A model generated the notes under the pieces. That model was given only the letters and a program-made list of their open reading frames with translations, searched no databases and was not told the DNA's origin. Of a stretch of 64,000 bases of DNA, positions 38,081 through 49,542 are shown one piece after another. The stretch is from Endozoicomonas sp. ISHI1 (GTDB lineage: Bacteria > Pseudomonadota > Gammaproteobacteria > Pseudomonadales > Endozoicomonadaceae). The stretch spans positions 62,001-126,000 of the forward strand of contig NZ_JAGRPU010000005.1 in the NCBI RefSeq assembly GCF_024606225.1, in the 5' to 3' direction. Each line of letters opens with the position of its first letter. Positions within the stretch are counted from its first letter, which is position 1. The translations under genes and the position numbers were made by a program.

Positions 38081-39121
38081 ATGATGTTAATCAGACCCAT
38101 TACCGAACAGGACCACGACGCACTCTGGCAGATTGCCCGGATGACCGGCGTGGGTTTCTCTTCCCTGCAACCTGATCCCGACATGGTGCAAAAAAAACTC
38201 GACTGGGCAGTCAACTCCTTCAGGGCTGAAAAGCCTCTGGAAGAAGCTTACTACCTGTTCGTCATGGAAGACACGAAAACGGAAAAAGTAGTTGGTGTCT
38301 GCGGCATTGAGTCCGCACTAGGCCTGAAAGACCCCTGGTACAACTACAAGGTGAACACTCAGGTACATGCCTCCAGAGAACTGGATGTCTATACCCGCAT
38401 CAAGACCCTGACGCTTTGCAGTGATTACACCGGTCATTCAGAACTCTGCACTCTGTTCCTGACACCGGAATACCGTAAATCCAGCAATGGACACCTGTTG
38501 TCCAAGTGTCGTTTTCTTTTCATGGCTGCTCATGAGCCTCGCTTTGACGATAACATCATTGCCGAGCTTCGTGGCTTCTCTGATGAAGATGGCGAATCTC
38601 CCTTCTGGGAAGCTTTGGGCAGACATTTCTTTGCCGTGGACTTTGTCGAAGCTGACCAGCAGGTCTCCCGGGGTAAGTCTTTTATCGCCGAGTTGATGCC
38701 ACGCAACCCCATCTACAGCAACCTGTTACCCGCAAAAGCCCAAAGTGTCATCGGTCAGACTCATCAGGATACTGTGCCCGCAAGAAAACTACTGGAGAGC
38801 GAAGGGTTCCGATACACCGGCTATATCGACATTTTTGATGGCGGTCCGGTGCTGGAAACCCGGCTTAGAGATATCCGGGCAATCAGGGATTCCCGCCGCT
38901 ACCGGGTCAGGGTTCATGACTTTGTGGATACGGATGAAACGGTCTGGCTAATGGCCAACAGCCATTTCCGCAACTTTCGTTGCATGGCAGGACAACTGTC
39001 GTTTGAAGGACTGGAATCCGTCAACATCAGTCAGAAACAGGCTGAAGCCTTGAAGGTGCGAGACGGAGACGAACTCAGAGTCGTGCCACTCTTTAATCCA
39101 CAACGGAACAATTATCAATAA
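38081..39121 (+). CDS. astA: Arginine N-succinyltransferase, second paralogue (AruG-like)
   Basis: A 346-residue paralogue of the gene at 36074. Conserved blocks are clearer here and resemble AruG: YYLFVMEDTKTEKVVGVCGI, DPWYNYKV, HSELCTLFL, LLSKCRFLFMAAH, SPFWEALGRHFF, FIAELMPRNPIY and YIDIFDGGP. With the first copy it probably forms a heteromeric enzyme, as in Pseudomonas. astD follows 35 bases later. ATG 38081 has no strong ribosome-binding site. Confidence 0.92.
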   Translation: MMLIRPITEQDHDALWQIARMTGVGFSSLQPDPDMVQKKLDWAVNSFRAEKPLEEAYYLFVMEDTKTEKVVGVCGIESALGLKDPWYNYKVNTQVHASRELDVYTRIKTLTLCSDYTGHSELCTLFLTPEYRKSSNGHLLSKCRFLFMAAHEPRFDDNIIAELRGFSDEDGESPFWEALGRHFFAVDFVEADQQVSRGKSFIAELMPRNPIYSNLLPAKAQSVIGQTHQDTVPARKLLESEGFRYTGYIDIFDGGPVLETRLRDIRAIRDSRRYRVRVHDFVDTDETVWLMANSHFRNFRCMAGQLSFEGLESVNISQKQAEALKVRDGDELRVVPLFNPQRNNYQ

Positions 39122-39138
39122 ACAGCCCTGAACACTAA

Positions 39139-40623
<1,485 letters not shown>

Positions 40624-40674
40624 TGAACAGATGCATGCCATCAGGAAGCTGACCGAGATCGGAACAGAAAAAAT

Positions 40675-42036
40675 ATGAATAGTACTGTTGAAGCCAATTT
40701 TGACGGCCTGGTAGGCCCAACCCATAATTATGCAGGCCTTTCTCTGGGCAATATAGCCTCAACCCGAAGCCAGTCGGCGTCTTCCAACCCGAAACAGGCT
40801 GCTCTGCAAGGTCTGGCTAAAATGAAGGCACTGCACGACATGGGTTTAGTACAAGGAGTGCTGGCACCCCATGAAAGACCCGACGTTTATACCCTGCGCA
40901 AGCTAGGTTTTAGCGGCAGTGATAGACAGGTTCTTGCCGGGGCCTCAAGACAGGCACCCAAAATTCTTGCAGCATGCAGTTCTGCATCCACCATGTGGAC
41001 CGCTAATGCCGCTACAGTATCACCCAGCGCCGACACAACGTCTGGCACCGTACATTTCACACCGGCAAACCTGTGCAGTAAGTTTCACCGATCCATTGAG
41101 CATGAAATAACAGGCAAAATCCTGAAAGCCGTTTTCTCCAGCGAGGAGCATTTCACTCATCATCCAGCCCTGATTAGCACCTCTCACTTCGGCGATGAGG
41201 GCGCGGCCAATCACACCCGTTTCTGTCAGAACTATGGAGACGAAGGTGTTGAGTTTTTTGTTTATGGCCGTTACAGCTTTGATGATGCTCAGCCAGCGCC
41301 GACAAAATTTCCGGCTCGCCAAACCCTGGAGGCCTCCCAGGCCATTGCCCGTAACCATCAACTGAATAGCCATCGAACTGTCTTTGCACAGCAAAATCCG
41401 GAAGTCATTGATCAGGGAGTTTTTCATAACGATGTCATTGCTGTGGGTAACCGCAATGTACTGTTCTGTCACGAGAAAGCCTTCCTGAATCAGGCGCAGG
41501 TTTACAACGACCTGAGAAGTGCTTATAGCCTTGAGCTAAAAAACAGCCGGAATGACTTCTGCATTATTGAGGTGCCTGAAAGTCAGATAAGAGTGGAAAC
41601 TGCGGTGAAAAGTTACCTGTTCAACAGTCAGCTGCTCAGCACTTCCGATCATGATATGACTATTGTTGTGCCCTCTGAGTGCCAGAGTGATCGACAGGTT
41701 TCTTCTTACCTCGAAGGTCTGGTTGCGCGCGAGAACCCCATTAATGACATCAAAGTGTTCGACTTGCGTCAGAGCATGAATAATGGCGGCGGACCTGCCT
41801 GTTTGCGTCTGAGAGTAGTCCTGACTCCAGAAGAACTGGCTGCCACCAATCAGGCCTGCCTGATGAACGACACTTTGTATACAACACTCTGCCAATGGGT
41901 AGAAAAACATTACCGTGACAGGCTGACTGAAGCCGATCTTGCTGATCCTGAACTTCTGATTGAATCCCGTACAGCACTGGATGAGTTAACCGACATTCTG
42001 CAACTGGGCTCAGTCTATCAGTTCCAACAGGTGTGA
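40675..42036 (+). CDS. astB: N-succinylarginine dihydrolase
   Basis: Second AST enzyme, hydrolysing succinylarginine to succinylornithine, CO2 and ammonia. The 453-residue protein has the amidinotransferase-like AstB features: [18 protein letters not shown] at the N-terminus, [50 protein letters not shown] and the catalytic-cysteine region [14 protein letters not shown]. It ends the recognisable AST cluster; no astE follows. Confidence 0.96.
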   Translation: MNSTVEANFDGLVGPTHNYAGLSLGNIASTRSQSASSNPKQAALQGLAKMKALHDMGLVQGVLAPHERPDVYTLRKLGFSGSDRQVLAGASRQAPKILAACSSASTMWTANAATVSPSADTTSGTVHFTPANLCSKFHRSIEHEITGKILKAVFSSEEHFTHHPALISTSHFGDEGAANHTRFCQNYGDEGVEFFVYGRYSFDDAQPAPTKFPARQTLEASQAIARNHQLNSHRTVFAQQNPEVIDQGVFHNDVIAVGNRNVLFCHEKAFLNQAQVYNDLRSAYSLELKNSRNDFCIIEVPESQIRVETAVKSYLFNSQLLSTSDHDMTIVVPSECQSDRQVSSYLEGLVARENPINDIKVFDLRQSMNNGGGPACLRLRVVLTPEELAATNQACLMNDTLYTTLCQWVEKHYRDRLTEADLADPELLIESRTALDELTDILQLGSVYQFQQV

Positions 42037-42043
42037 AGGGCTT

Positions 42044-42080
42044 GAGCTGATTTTATCTCTGCGAATGATAGAATCAGCTC
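42044..42080 (+). repeat. Long hairpin between astB and the lipoprotein gene
   Basis: GAGCTGATT (42044-42052) and AATCAGCTC (42072-42080) are perfect complements; inside, TATC and GATA extend the stem across one mismatch. No T-tract follows. It begins seven bases after astB and may mark the 3' end of the AST transcript or a processing site. Confidence 0.55.
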
Positions 42081-42102
42081 ATCCACTTCATGGGAGAAAA
42101 GA

Positions 42103-42660
42103 ATGAGAATAATATCCATTGCTATGCTGGCGCTTGTTTCCATAGTACTTGCAGGCTGCGTAAGCGTTACCGTTCCTCAGGAAAACCCTAAGGTCGCCCC
42201 ATTATCGATTACCGCTTCTCCCCTGCATCGATTCTCTTTAGCCGATTTTGATGGCTTGATGTTCGAATCCATCACCCCTGAAGAAAAGGACCCGATGTTC
42301 CCTAACCGGGAGAATGCTTATCAAACAATAGAATTCGAGATAGCCAAACAGCTGTCAGCGAAAATGAAGATTGATCCTGACCAAATACCCCAGAATTCAT
42401 TGATTGTCCGCTACGGCATTGCTTCTGATTCCATCGTCTCCGACGCAGAACTGGTTCACTTTTTTGGCACAACGCCGGGACTGGTCACTGAGCCGGGCCA
42501 GGAAAAACTGACCATAGCCATTGCCCTGATTAGAGCCAATACCGGAGATGCCCTATGGAAAGGGGTTGCCCAGGGCACAATAGTTCCCGGACTAAGCAAT
42601 GAGACGCGACTGGCCAGAGCCGAAGCGGCGATTGCCAGAATGTTGAGCAGTTTGAAATGA
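42103..42660 (+). CDS. Lipoprotein, DUF4136-like
   Basis: A 185-residue lipoprotein with a signal peptide and lipobox (VSIVLAGC, Cys at 19). The mature part ends with a pattern like DUF4136: LIRANTGDALWKGVAQG followed by an amphipathic helix RLARAEAAIARMLSSL. Likely anchored in the outer membrane; function unknown. GGGAGA precedes the ATG. Confidence 0.75.
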   Translation: MRIISIAMLALVSIVLAGCVSVTVPQENPKVAPLSITASPLHRFSLADFDGLMFESITPEEKDPMFPNRENAYQTIEFEIAKQLSAKMKIDPDQIPQNSLIVRYGIASDSIVSDAELVHFFGTTPGLVTEPGQEKLTIAIALIRANTGDALWKGVAQGTIVPGLSNETRLARAEAAIARMLSSLK

Positions 42661-42704
42661 CGCTCCCTGCCTTATCAAAGATGTTGGAGAGTTAAAGCAA
42701 ACAA

Positions 42705-44507
42705 TCAATTATTCATTCGTAGCTCCGTGATTTTCACCTTGTGATAGCCACTGTCATAGCCGTCGGAGATGGTAAGCACATGGCCGCAGTCGGCACTGAA
42801 GGTGGCTGATTTGACCTTCCTCCCATGGGAAATTGTGGCTTTTTCTACCCATGATCCATCAGCCACCAGACCAATAATTTTCGACGTTAAATCTCCACTG
42901 GCGGTGACCACATGGCGGCCATCGGGACCGAAGGTGGCCGAGAAGACCTCTCCATTATGGGAAAAGATGGCTATTTCTCTCCATAATCCATCGTCGTCAT
43001 GGCCATAAATTTTCACCTTTCCATCGCCACTGGCGGTCACCATGTAACGGCCATCGGCGCTGAAGTTGGCTGAATAAACTTCGTCCTCATGATGAATGGT
43101 GGTCTGTTTTTTCCATTCTCCGTACTCCTGGGCGTAGATTTTCGCCTTGCCATCAATACTGGCGGTCACCAAATGACTGCCATCATCGCTGAAGGTGGCT
43201 GAGTTGACCTCTTCCTTATGTAAAATAATGGTTTTTTCTTTCCATGGCCCATCATCTTCATGACCATAGATTTTCACCGTGCAATTGTTAACGGTCACCA
43301 GATGGCTGCTGTCAGCGCTGAAGGTAGCTGAATCGACATAATCAACATGATAAATTTTGGCTTTTTCTTCCCATGTCCCACCCTCTTCCTGGCCATAGAT
43401 TTTCGCCGTGCAATCTTCACTGGCAGTGACCAAATAGCGGCTATCGGCACTGAAGGTAGCTGAGCTGACAGTGTCATCATGTTCAATTGTGGCTTTTTCC
43501 ACCCATAGCCCATCGCCCACCTTGCTATAGATCTTCACTGTGTGATCGTCACTTGCGGTCACTAAATGAGAGCTATCGGCGCTGAAGGTGGCTGTATTAA
43601 CGCCTTCATCATGAAAAATGGTCCCTTTTGCTTTCCATGATCCATCGTCTTCATAGCCATAGATTTTCGCTGTGCCGTCGTCACTGGCAGTTACCAAATA
43701 GCGGCTATCGGCACTGAAGGTGGCTGACTCAACGAAGCGATCATGGGTAATGGTGGTCTTTTCTTCCCATAAACCATCGTCATTGCGGCTACAGATTTTC
43801 ACCTTGTTATCTTCACCGATGGTCACCACGTGGTGACCATCGGCGCTGAAGGAAGCTGAATTAACTTCTTCATCATGGGAAATGGTGGCTTTTTTCTTCC
43901 ATGATCCGTCGTCCTCCTTGTCATAGATTTTCACCTTACCATCGTTACTGGCAGTCACGACGTGGAGACCGTCTTTACTGAAAGTCGCTGAATTGATTAA
44001 GTCTCCATGGGAAATAGTGACTTTTTTATCGACATTGAATGTTTCGCACTGCGACATTAGATCGGCATTGTTGAAAAAGAGCAGAGCAGGACGAACCTCT
44101 TCTCGACTTTTAACAAGTGACTTGATTAGCGCCTGATTATTCGTAAATTGCCCCAGCCAGGCACTAAGTTGCTCATCACTTCTTGCAGTGATGGCTGTCT
44201 TCAGTAGAGACTGGTGTGCTGAAGAAAAACGGCGATACCATGCCTTTGCCGGAATATCTTCTTGTTTAATAAGCTCTTGAAAGTGGCTAGATACCTGTTT
44301 CAAACAGGCAACATCTTTAAGCCCCAAATGGCCAATAATATTTAATTGTGTGAGGCGGGGCAAATTGAGTAGCGGAGACTCACTGCTCTCAGATACACTG
44401 ATTTCCCTACCCCCACTGACACCCGTTGGTGCATGCTCTGATATAGATTGAGGCGGTTTTGGTAAATATGAGAAAGCAGCTTTTGAGTTGTTATTTATCG
44501 ATTCCAT
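42705..44507 (-). CDS. F-box-like/WD40-like repeat protein, paralogue 1
   Basis: A 600-residue cytosolic-type protein without signal peptide. Residues about 46-92 match an F-box pattern (LLNLPRLTQLNIIGHLGLKD, then LKQV, F, LI and W at 90). A helical linker follows (95-155), then ten WD40-like repeats of about 41 residues from 165 to the end, each like VxSATFSADGxxLVTASDDGTxKIYG plus DGSWxEKxTIxHD. F-box proteins recruit SKP1-cullin ubiquitin ligases in eukaryotes, and F-box plus WD40 is the FBXW layout. Bacterial F-box proteins known so far are host-targeted effectors. Export by a type III-like system is inference. Confidence 0.82.
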   Translation of the reverse strand: MESINNNSKAAFSYLPKPPQSISEHAPTGVSGGREISVSESSESPLLNLPRLTQLNIIGHLGLKDVACLKQVSSHFQELIKQEDIPAKAWYRRFSSAHQSLLKTAITARSDEQLSAWLGQFTNNQALIKSLVKSREEVRPALLFFNNADLMSQCETFNVDKKVTISHGDLINSATFSKDGLHVVTASNDGKVKIYDKEDDGSWKKKATISHDEEVNSASFSADGHHVVTIGEDNKVKICSRNDDGLWEEKTTITHDRFVESATFSADSRYLVTASDDGTAKIYGYEDDGSWKAKGTIFHDEGVNTATFSADSSHLVTASDDHTVKIYSKVGDGLWVEKATIEHDDTVSSATFSADSRYLVTASEDCTAKIYGQEEGGTWEEKAKIYHVDYVDSATFSADSSHLVTVNNCTVKIYGHEDDGPWKEKTIILHKEEVNSATFSDDGSHLVTASIDGKAKIYAQEYGEWKKQTTIHHEDEVYSANFSADGRYMVTASGDGKVKIYGHDDDGLWREIAIFSHNGEVFSATFGPDGRHVVTASGDLTSKIIGLVADGSWVEKATISHGRKVKSATFSADCGHVLTISDGYDSGYHKVKITELRMNN

Positions 44508-44519
44508 GTTTTGTCAATC

Positions 44520-44665
44520 CTTTGTTTGATAGTTTTTATTTATCTTCAATCAGGAAGAACATCCAAAATTGAAACTAAGGGTTGGATTCTGTCTTAAAGT
44601 AAAAGTTCATGACATGTTGTTAAGTGAAACTAACAAAAGTTTCTGTCTTTCAGCACACGCTAAAT
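44520..44665 (-). promoter_or_regulatory. Shared upstream block of F-box/WD40 paralogue 1
   Basis: This flank matches those of the other three paralogues: AAAATTGA, then AAAAGTTCATGACATGTTGT, TAAGTGAAACTAACAA and TTTCTGTCTTTCAGCACA (plus-strand reading). Conservation in a noncoding flank suggests a common promoter or recent duplication. Confidence 0.55.
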
Positions 44666-44720
44666 AGCGTCACTCAGAAGAAACCTCTTAAATTGAATAA
44701 AAGTGAAGGCAAACAATCAA

Positions 44721-46514
44721 TTATTCATTCATTCGCAGCTCAGTGATTTTCGCCTTGTGATAGCCATTGTCTGCGGCAGTGGTAAGCACATGGCTGCAGT
44801 CGCCACTGAAGGTGGCTGATGAGACCAGCCCCCGATGGGAGATAGTGGCTTTTTCTACCCATGATTCTTCAGCCGTCAGGCCAATAATTTTCGACGTTTT
44901 ATCTTTACTGGCGGTCACTATATGGCGGCCATCGGTACTGAAGGTGGCTGAATAGACTCGACCATTATGATAAATAGTGGTTTTTTTCTTCCATGATCCA
45001 TCGCTCTCACGGCCGTAAATTTTCACCTTGCCATCGTCACCGGCGGTCACCACGTAGCGGCCATCGGCGCTGAAAGTGGCTGAATTAACATCACCGGCAT
45101 GGTGAATGGTGGCTTTTTCTTCCCATGATCCATCTTTATTCTGGCCATAGATTTTCGCCTTACCATCATTACTGGCGGTCACCACATGGCTGCCATCGGG
45201 ACTGAAGGCGGCTGAGTTGACCTTATTTTTATGGAAAATAGTGGTTTTTAATCCCAATAATCCGTCGCCCTCATGACCATAGATTCTCACCGTGTAATCG
45301 TCACTGACGGTCACCAAATAGTTGCCATTTGCGCTGAAGGCAACTGAATCGGCATGGGTAGCATAGTACGCGGAATTTTCTTCCCATGTTCCACCTTCCT
45401 CCTGACCGTAAATTTTCGCCCCGCCATCATAACTCGTGGTCATTACACGGCTAGCATCGGCGTTGAAGGTCGCTGAGCTGATCAAATCATTGTGATAAAT
45501 GATGCCTGATTCCAGCCATGATCCATCGTGCTCCTTACTATGGATTTTCACTGTGTGATCGCCGCTGGCAGTCAACACATAGCGGCCATCGGCACTGAAA
45601 GTGGCTGAACTGATATATCCATTGTGGAAAATGGTAGCTTTTGCTTTCCATGTTCCATCGTCCTCATAGCCGTAAATTCTCGCCGTGCCATCGTCACTGG
45701 CAGTGACCAAATAGCGGCCATCGGCACTGAAGGTGGCTGACTTGACAAAGGAATCATGGGATATTGTGGCCTTTGCTTGCCATGATCCATCGTCATTCCG
45801 GCCATAGAGTTTCACTTTGTGATCTTCACCGATGGTCACCGCATGGCGGCCATCGGCGCTAAAAGTGGCTGATGCCACCGATTTATCATGAGCAATGGTG
45901 GCTTTTTTTGTCCATGATCCGTCGAGCTCCTTGTCATAGATTTTCGCCGTGCCATCGTCACTGGCAGTCACCACGTGGAGACCATCTTTACTGAAAGTCG
46001 CCGAATTGATGAAGCCTTTATGGGAAATAGTGACTTTTTTATCGACATTAAATGTTTCGCACTGCGACATTAGATTGGTGTTGTTGAAAAAGAGCAGAGC
46101 AGGAGATAGACCATTATCGTCCCGGCGTTTTAAAACTGAATCGATCAATGCCTGATTATTCGTAAATTGCCCCAACCAAGCACTGAGTTGCTGATCACTT
46201 TTTGCGGTGACGACTGTCTTTAGTAGAAACTGGTGCGCAGAGGAAAAACGGCGATACCATTCCTTTGCCAGAGAACCTTCTTCTTTAATAAGCTTTCGAA
46301 AGTAGGTACATACCTGTTTCAAACGGGTAATATCTTTAAGCCCCAAACGTTCAATAATATTTAAGTGTGTTGGGCGAGACAAACTCAGTAATGGAGGCTT
46401 AGTACCCTCAAAAACAGTGATTTCTCTATTTGCATTGACACCTGTACGTGCTCGCTTTGATATAGGTTGAGCAGAAAATGACAAAACGTTTGAATGGTTA
46501 TTTATTTGTCGCAT
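44721..46514 (-). CDS. F-box-like/WD40-like repeat protein, paralogue 2
   Basis: A 597-residue paralogue of the gene at 42705. The F-box-like segment (about 46-92) reads LLSLSRPTHLNIIERLGLKD, followed by TRLKQVCTYFRKLI and W; the usual LP is LS here, a mild divergence. The linker and the entry into the repeats (TFNVDKKVTISH) match paralogue 1 closely. Ten WD40-like repeats follow; the sixth is the most degenerate (HADSVAFSANGNYL). The upstream flank holds the collapsed gst/roxA remnant. No signal peptide. Host targeting is inference, as for paralogue 1. Confidence 0.82.
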   Translation of the reverse strand: MRQINNHSNVLSFSAQPISKRARTGVNANREITVFEGTKPPLLSLSRPTHLNIIERLGLKDITRLKQVCTYFRKLIKEEGSLAKEWYRRFSSAHQFLLKTVVTAKSDQQLSAWLGQFTNNQALIDSVLKRRDDNGLSPALLFFNNTNLMSQCETFNVDKKVTISHKGFINSATFSKDGLHVVTASDDGTAKIYDKELDGSWTKKATIAHDKSVASATFSADGRHAVTIGEDHKVKLYGRNDDGSWQAKATISHDSFVKSATFSADGRYLVTASDDGTARIYGYEDDGTWKAKATIFHNGYISSATFSADGRYVLTASGDHTVKIHSKEHDGSWLESGIIYHNDLISSATFNADASRVMTTSYDGGAKIYGQEEGGTWEENSAYYATHADSVAFSANGNYLVTVSDDYTVRIYGHEGDGLLGLKTTIFHKNKVNSAAFSPDGSHVVTASNDGKAKIYGQNKDGSWEEKATIHHAGDVNSATFSADGRYVVTAGDDGKVKIYGRESDGSWKKKTTIYHNGRVYSATFSTDGRHIVTASKDKTSKIIGLTAEESWVEKATISHRGLVSSATFSGDCSHVLTTAADNGYHKAKITELRMNE

Positions 46515-46529
46515 ATCTGGTCACTCCAT

Positions 46530-46640
46530 GGTTAGCGCTTATCCTCAATTAGAAGGTATATTCAAAATTGATGTTAATAATAGGATTCGGTTTTAACATA
46601 AAAGTTCCTGACAAATTGTTAAGTGAAACTAACATTTACC
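46530..46640 (-). promoter_or_regulatory. Shared upstream block of F-box/WD40 paralogue 2
   Basis: Carries CTCAATTAGAAGG, TTCAAAATTGAT, GGATTCGGTTTTAA, AAAAGTTCCTGAC and TGTTAAGTGAAACTAACA in the same order as the other flanks, but the downstream TTTCTGTCTTTCAGCACA part is deleted. Confidence 0.55.
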
Positions 46641-46744
46641 ACCGACAGCAACCATTTTCTCCACTAACCTTCTGAGTTTCGATCTTCTACACAGAAATGG
46701 ATGACACCTGTATTCAATATTGTTTTTCGGGGTTTTGTGATTAA

Positions 46745-46962
46745 TTAATTCAAAAACCTGGCATCTCCCTCCATTCTTTTCTGAAAAGCCGGGTGCGCCT
46801 TGACCCTCTGGAGATAGGCGGCAAAGCCCGAATATTCTGACGGGTCAGGTTCGAATCCGGCACAACCGGCATTGGTCACTTTCATCAAAACGGTATCAGC
46901 GTACTCCTCCAACCAGCGGGCTTTGGCTTTTAAAGCCGGATCTCTGGGGTACAGCGCCAAGA
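46745..46962 (-). pseudogene. Remnant of glutathione S-transferase-like gene
   Basis: Matches the intact gst-like gene at 49543-50178 but lacks the first 74 or so codons and carries an in-frame deletion of about 65 codons (KVT joined directly to NAGCAGFEPD). The C-terminal end RVKAHPAFQKRMEGDARFLN is kept. Its left end abuts a roxA remnant, with the intergenic region and both 5' ends lost. The frame stays open into antisense roxA sequence, but no functional enzyme can result. Confidence 0.85.
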
Positions 46963-47330
46963 AAAGGGAGAAACTCCATGGGAGCTGAGACGAGGACCTT
47001 TTAGAGAGTCTGACTTTTCCTGTCTGCCTCCCGGTCAGTGGACACTTCTGGTTCAGGCTATGGATCACTGGGTTCCCGATGTTCACTCGCTGCTGGATTA
47101 CTTTGACTTTCTGCCCTCCTGGCAACTTGAAGACATTATGATCAGCTATGCAATCGATGGGGGTTCAGTGGGTCCTCACTACGATCATTTTGATGTTTTC
47201 CTGATTCAGGCCGAAGGCCGAAGGCAAAAGGCATTGGCAAGTCGGCCCGGTCTACGATGCCAGCTCACCAAAACTGAAAAACACTGACCTTCATATCCTG
47301 TCGGAATGACTATTTCAGTAGGCTTCCGGA
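46963..47330 (+). pseudogene. Remnant of roxA-like ribosomal hydroxylase gene
   Basis: Matches the intact gene at 50338-51504 from about codon 57 (GGAGCTGAGACG onward) through DHFDVFLIQAEG to the region encoding TISVGF. It carries single-base changes that break the frame, and a deletion of about 90 bases before GACTATTTCAGTAGGCTT. It then joins the 3' flank shared by the F-box/WD40 genes. Confidence 0.85.
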
Positions 47331-47351
47331 AAAGTGAAAGCAAGCAAACAA

Positions 47352-49160
47352 TCAATCGCCCATGAATAGTTCATTGATTTTCACCCTGTCATCGAAGCCG
47401 ACGGTAACCACATGGCTGACGTCGTTGCTGAAGGCGGCTGATATGACCGGTTCCCAATGGTAAACAGAGGCTTTTTCTACCCATGATTCATCAGTTTCCT
47501 GGCCAATAATTATCGCCGTATAATCTTCACTGGCAGTCACCACATGGCGGCCATCGGCACTGAAGGTGGCTGAGCTGACCGGACCACCATGTTCAATTTC
47601 GGATTTTATTTTCCACAATCCATCGTCGTCATGGCCATAAATTATCACTCTGCCATCGTGACTGGCAGAAACCATATGACGGCTATCGGCACTGAAGGTG
47701 GCTGAATTGACGTGGTCATAACCACCATGGTCGATGGTGGCTTTTTCTTCCCATAATCCACCCTTACCGGCCTTCTGGCCACAGATTATTGCCACGCCAT
47801 CTTCACCGGTGGTCACCAGATGGCAGCCATCGGGGCTGAAAGACGCTGTTTTGACCACGTTACTATGGAAAATAGTGATTTTTTCTTTCCATGTTCCATC
47901 GTCCTCATAGCCATGGATTTTCACACTGTAATCACCACTGACGGTAGCCACATGGTATCCATCGGCACTAATGGCAGCTAAATCGACACCGACTTCATGG
48001 TAAATGGTGGCTTGTTCTTGCCATGTTCCACCCGCCTCCTGGCCGTATATTTTCGCAGTGCCATCCCAACTGGCGGTCAGAACATGGCGACAATCGGCGC
48101 TTAAATTAGCTGAGATGACACAGTCATCATGAGTAATTCTGACTTTTTCTATCCATAATCCATCGGACTCCAGACTATAGATCTTCGCTGTGTTATCGTG
48201 GCTGGCAGTCACCACATGGTGTCCATCGGCGCTGAAGGAGGCTGAATTGATATCGTCACCATGGGCAATGATGACTTTCTCTTCCCATAATCCATCGTCA
48301 TCATGACCATAGATTTTTGCTATGTAGTCGCTACTGGTGGTCATCAGATGGCGGCCATCAGGGCTGAAGTTAGCCGAGTTGATGTCGTCATTATGATCAA
48401 GGATGGCTTTTTCTTCCCATCTTCCATTAGCCTCGCAAACGATGATTTTTGCGGTTTCATTGTCACAGATGGTCACCACTTGGCGGCCATCGTCGCTGAA
48501 GGTGGCTGATCTGACCCTGTCATCATGGGAAATGATGGCTTTTTCTTTCCATGATCCATTGTCCTCCTGGTCATAGATTCTCGCCGTGCCATCATTACTG
48601 GCAGTTACCACGTGGAGGCCATCGGTGCTGAAAGTGGCTGATCTGACGTCGCCTCTATGGGAAATAGTAACTTTAGCCTCTAAATTAAATGTTTTACGTT
48701 GCGACATTAAATCTGTGTTGTTGAAAAAAACCAGAGCAGGAAAATCAACATTGTTTCGACGCTCTGTAAGTGACTTGGTTAACACTTGGTTATTTGTAAA
48801 CTGCCCAACCCAACGGCTGAGTTGCTCATCACTTTTTGCAGTAATGACTGTCTTTAGTAGAGACTGGTGTGCAGAAGAAAAGCGGCGATACCAAGCCTTT
48901 GCCAGGATATCTTCTTCTTTAATAACCTCTCGAAAGTAGGTACAAACCTGCTTTAAACGAGCAATATCTTTAAGCCTCAAACAGCCAATAATTTTCAATT
49001 GTGTCAGGCTGGGCAAATTGAGTAGTGAAAGTTCACCCTTGTCACATACAGTAATTTTCCTGCCTGCACTATCACCCACAACCTCTGACCTCGATAGAGA
49101 TTGATCTGGTGTTGGTGAAAGTGAACCGACAATATTGGAATCGTTATTCATTCCATTCAT
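47352..49160 (-). CDS. F-box-like/WD40-like repeat protein, paralogue 3
   Basis: A 602-residue paralogue, closest to paralogue 4. The F-box-like segment reads LLNLPSLTQLKIIGCLRLKD, then IARLKQVCTYFREVI and W; the LP dipeptide is intact. The entry into the repeats is TFNLEAKVTISH. Ten WD40-like repeats follow; the fifth and sixth are degenerate (VISANLSADCRHVL, VDLAAISADGYHVA), and the seventh to eighth interval has an insertion (GQKAGKGGLWEE). No signal peptide. It lies immediately beside the intact gst/roxA pair, matching the arrangement of paralogue 2 with the remnant pair. Confidence 0.82.
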   Translation of the reverse strand: MNGMNNDSNIVGSLSPTPDQSLSRSEVVGDSAGRKITVCDKGELSLLNLPSLTQLKIIGCLRLKDIARLKQVCTYFREVIKEEDILAKAWYRRFSSAHQSLLKTVITAKSDEQLSRWVGQFTNNQVLTKSLTERRNNVDFPALVFFNNTDLMSQRKTFNLEAKVTISHRGDVRSATFSTDGLHVVTASNDGTARIYDQEDNGSWKEKAIISHDDRVRSATFSDDGRQVVTICDNETAKIIVCEANGRWEEKAILDHNDDINSANFSPDGRHLMTTSSDYIAKIYGHDDDGLWEEKVIIAHGDDINSASFSADGHHVVTASHDNTAKIYSLESDGLWIEKVRITHDDCVISANLSADCRHVLTASWDGTAKIYGQEAGGTWQEQATIYHEVGVDLAAISADGYHVATVSGDYSVKIHGYEDDGTWKEKITIFHSNVVKTASFSPDGCHLVTTGEDGVAIICGQKAGKGGLWEEKATIDHGGYDHVNSATFSADSRHMVSASHDGRVIIYGHDDDGLWKIKSEIEHGGPVSSATFSADGRHVVTASEDYTAIIIGQETDESWVEKASVYHWEPVISAAFSNDVSHVVTVGFDDRVKINELFMGD

Positions 49161-49542
49161 GCTCTGTTACTCAATGGTTACTATTTACTCTCAATTAAAA
49201 AAGACATTCAAAATTGATGCCACGGGTTAGACTCGGAGTTGAAATAAAAGTTCATTACGGGTTGTCAAGTGAAACTGACAATAGTTTCTGTCTTTCAGCA
49301 CAAGAAGAATAGCGTCAATTAGAGGAAACCCCTTGAATTGATAAACCCGGATCGCGCGCTCATCTTCGGGGTGATTAGAGTAAGGCTTTTCACCCGGTTA
49401 ATAATAACGCAGCTCAGCCTTACTTTTTTACCACCGGCAGCAACAATTTTCGCCACTAGCCTACTGAGTTTGGATTCTCTAAACAAAAATTGATGACAAC
49501 TGTTTTCCAGTATCCAAAATTATTTCCCGTTTTTTTGATTAA
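49161..49542. other. Intergenic region upstream of paralogue 3
   Basis: Holds the shared upstream block (about 49165-49345). To its right, GTAAGGCT (49380-49387) and AGCCTTAC (49416-49423) form a stem followed by six T residues on the plus strand, a terminator shape with no plus-strand gene before it, perhaps left by a lost gene. Confidence 0.5.
49165..49345 (-). promoter_or_regulatory. Shared upstream block of F-box/WD40 paralogue 3
   Basis: Contains CTCAATTAAAAAAGACATTC, AAAATTGATGCC, AAAAGTTCATTACGGGTTGT, CAAGTGAAACTGACAATAG and TTTCTGTCTTTCAGCACA, collinear with the flanks of paralogues 1 and 4. Confidence 0.55.

Noticed and set aside
46848-46866. tRNA T-loop-like sequence GGTTCGAATCC
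   Set aside because: It lies inside the gst remnant; the intact gene has GGTTCAAATTCGG at the same place, and no acceptor stem or anticodon arm surrounds it. The match arose by mutation.
46745-47125. A functional 126-residue chimeric protein
   Set aside because: The open frame joins antisense roxA sequence to the tail of gst after deletions; the glutathione-binding domain is gone and no ribosome-binding site was seen.
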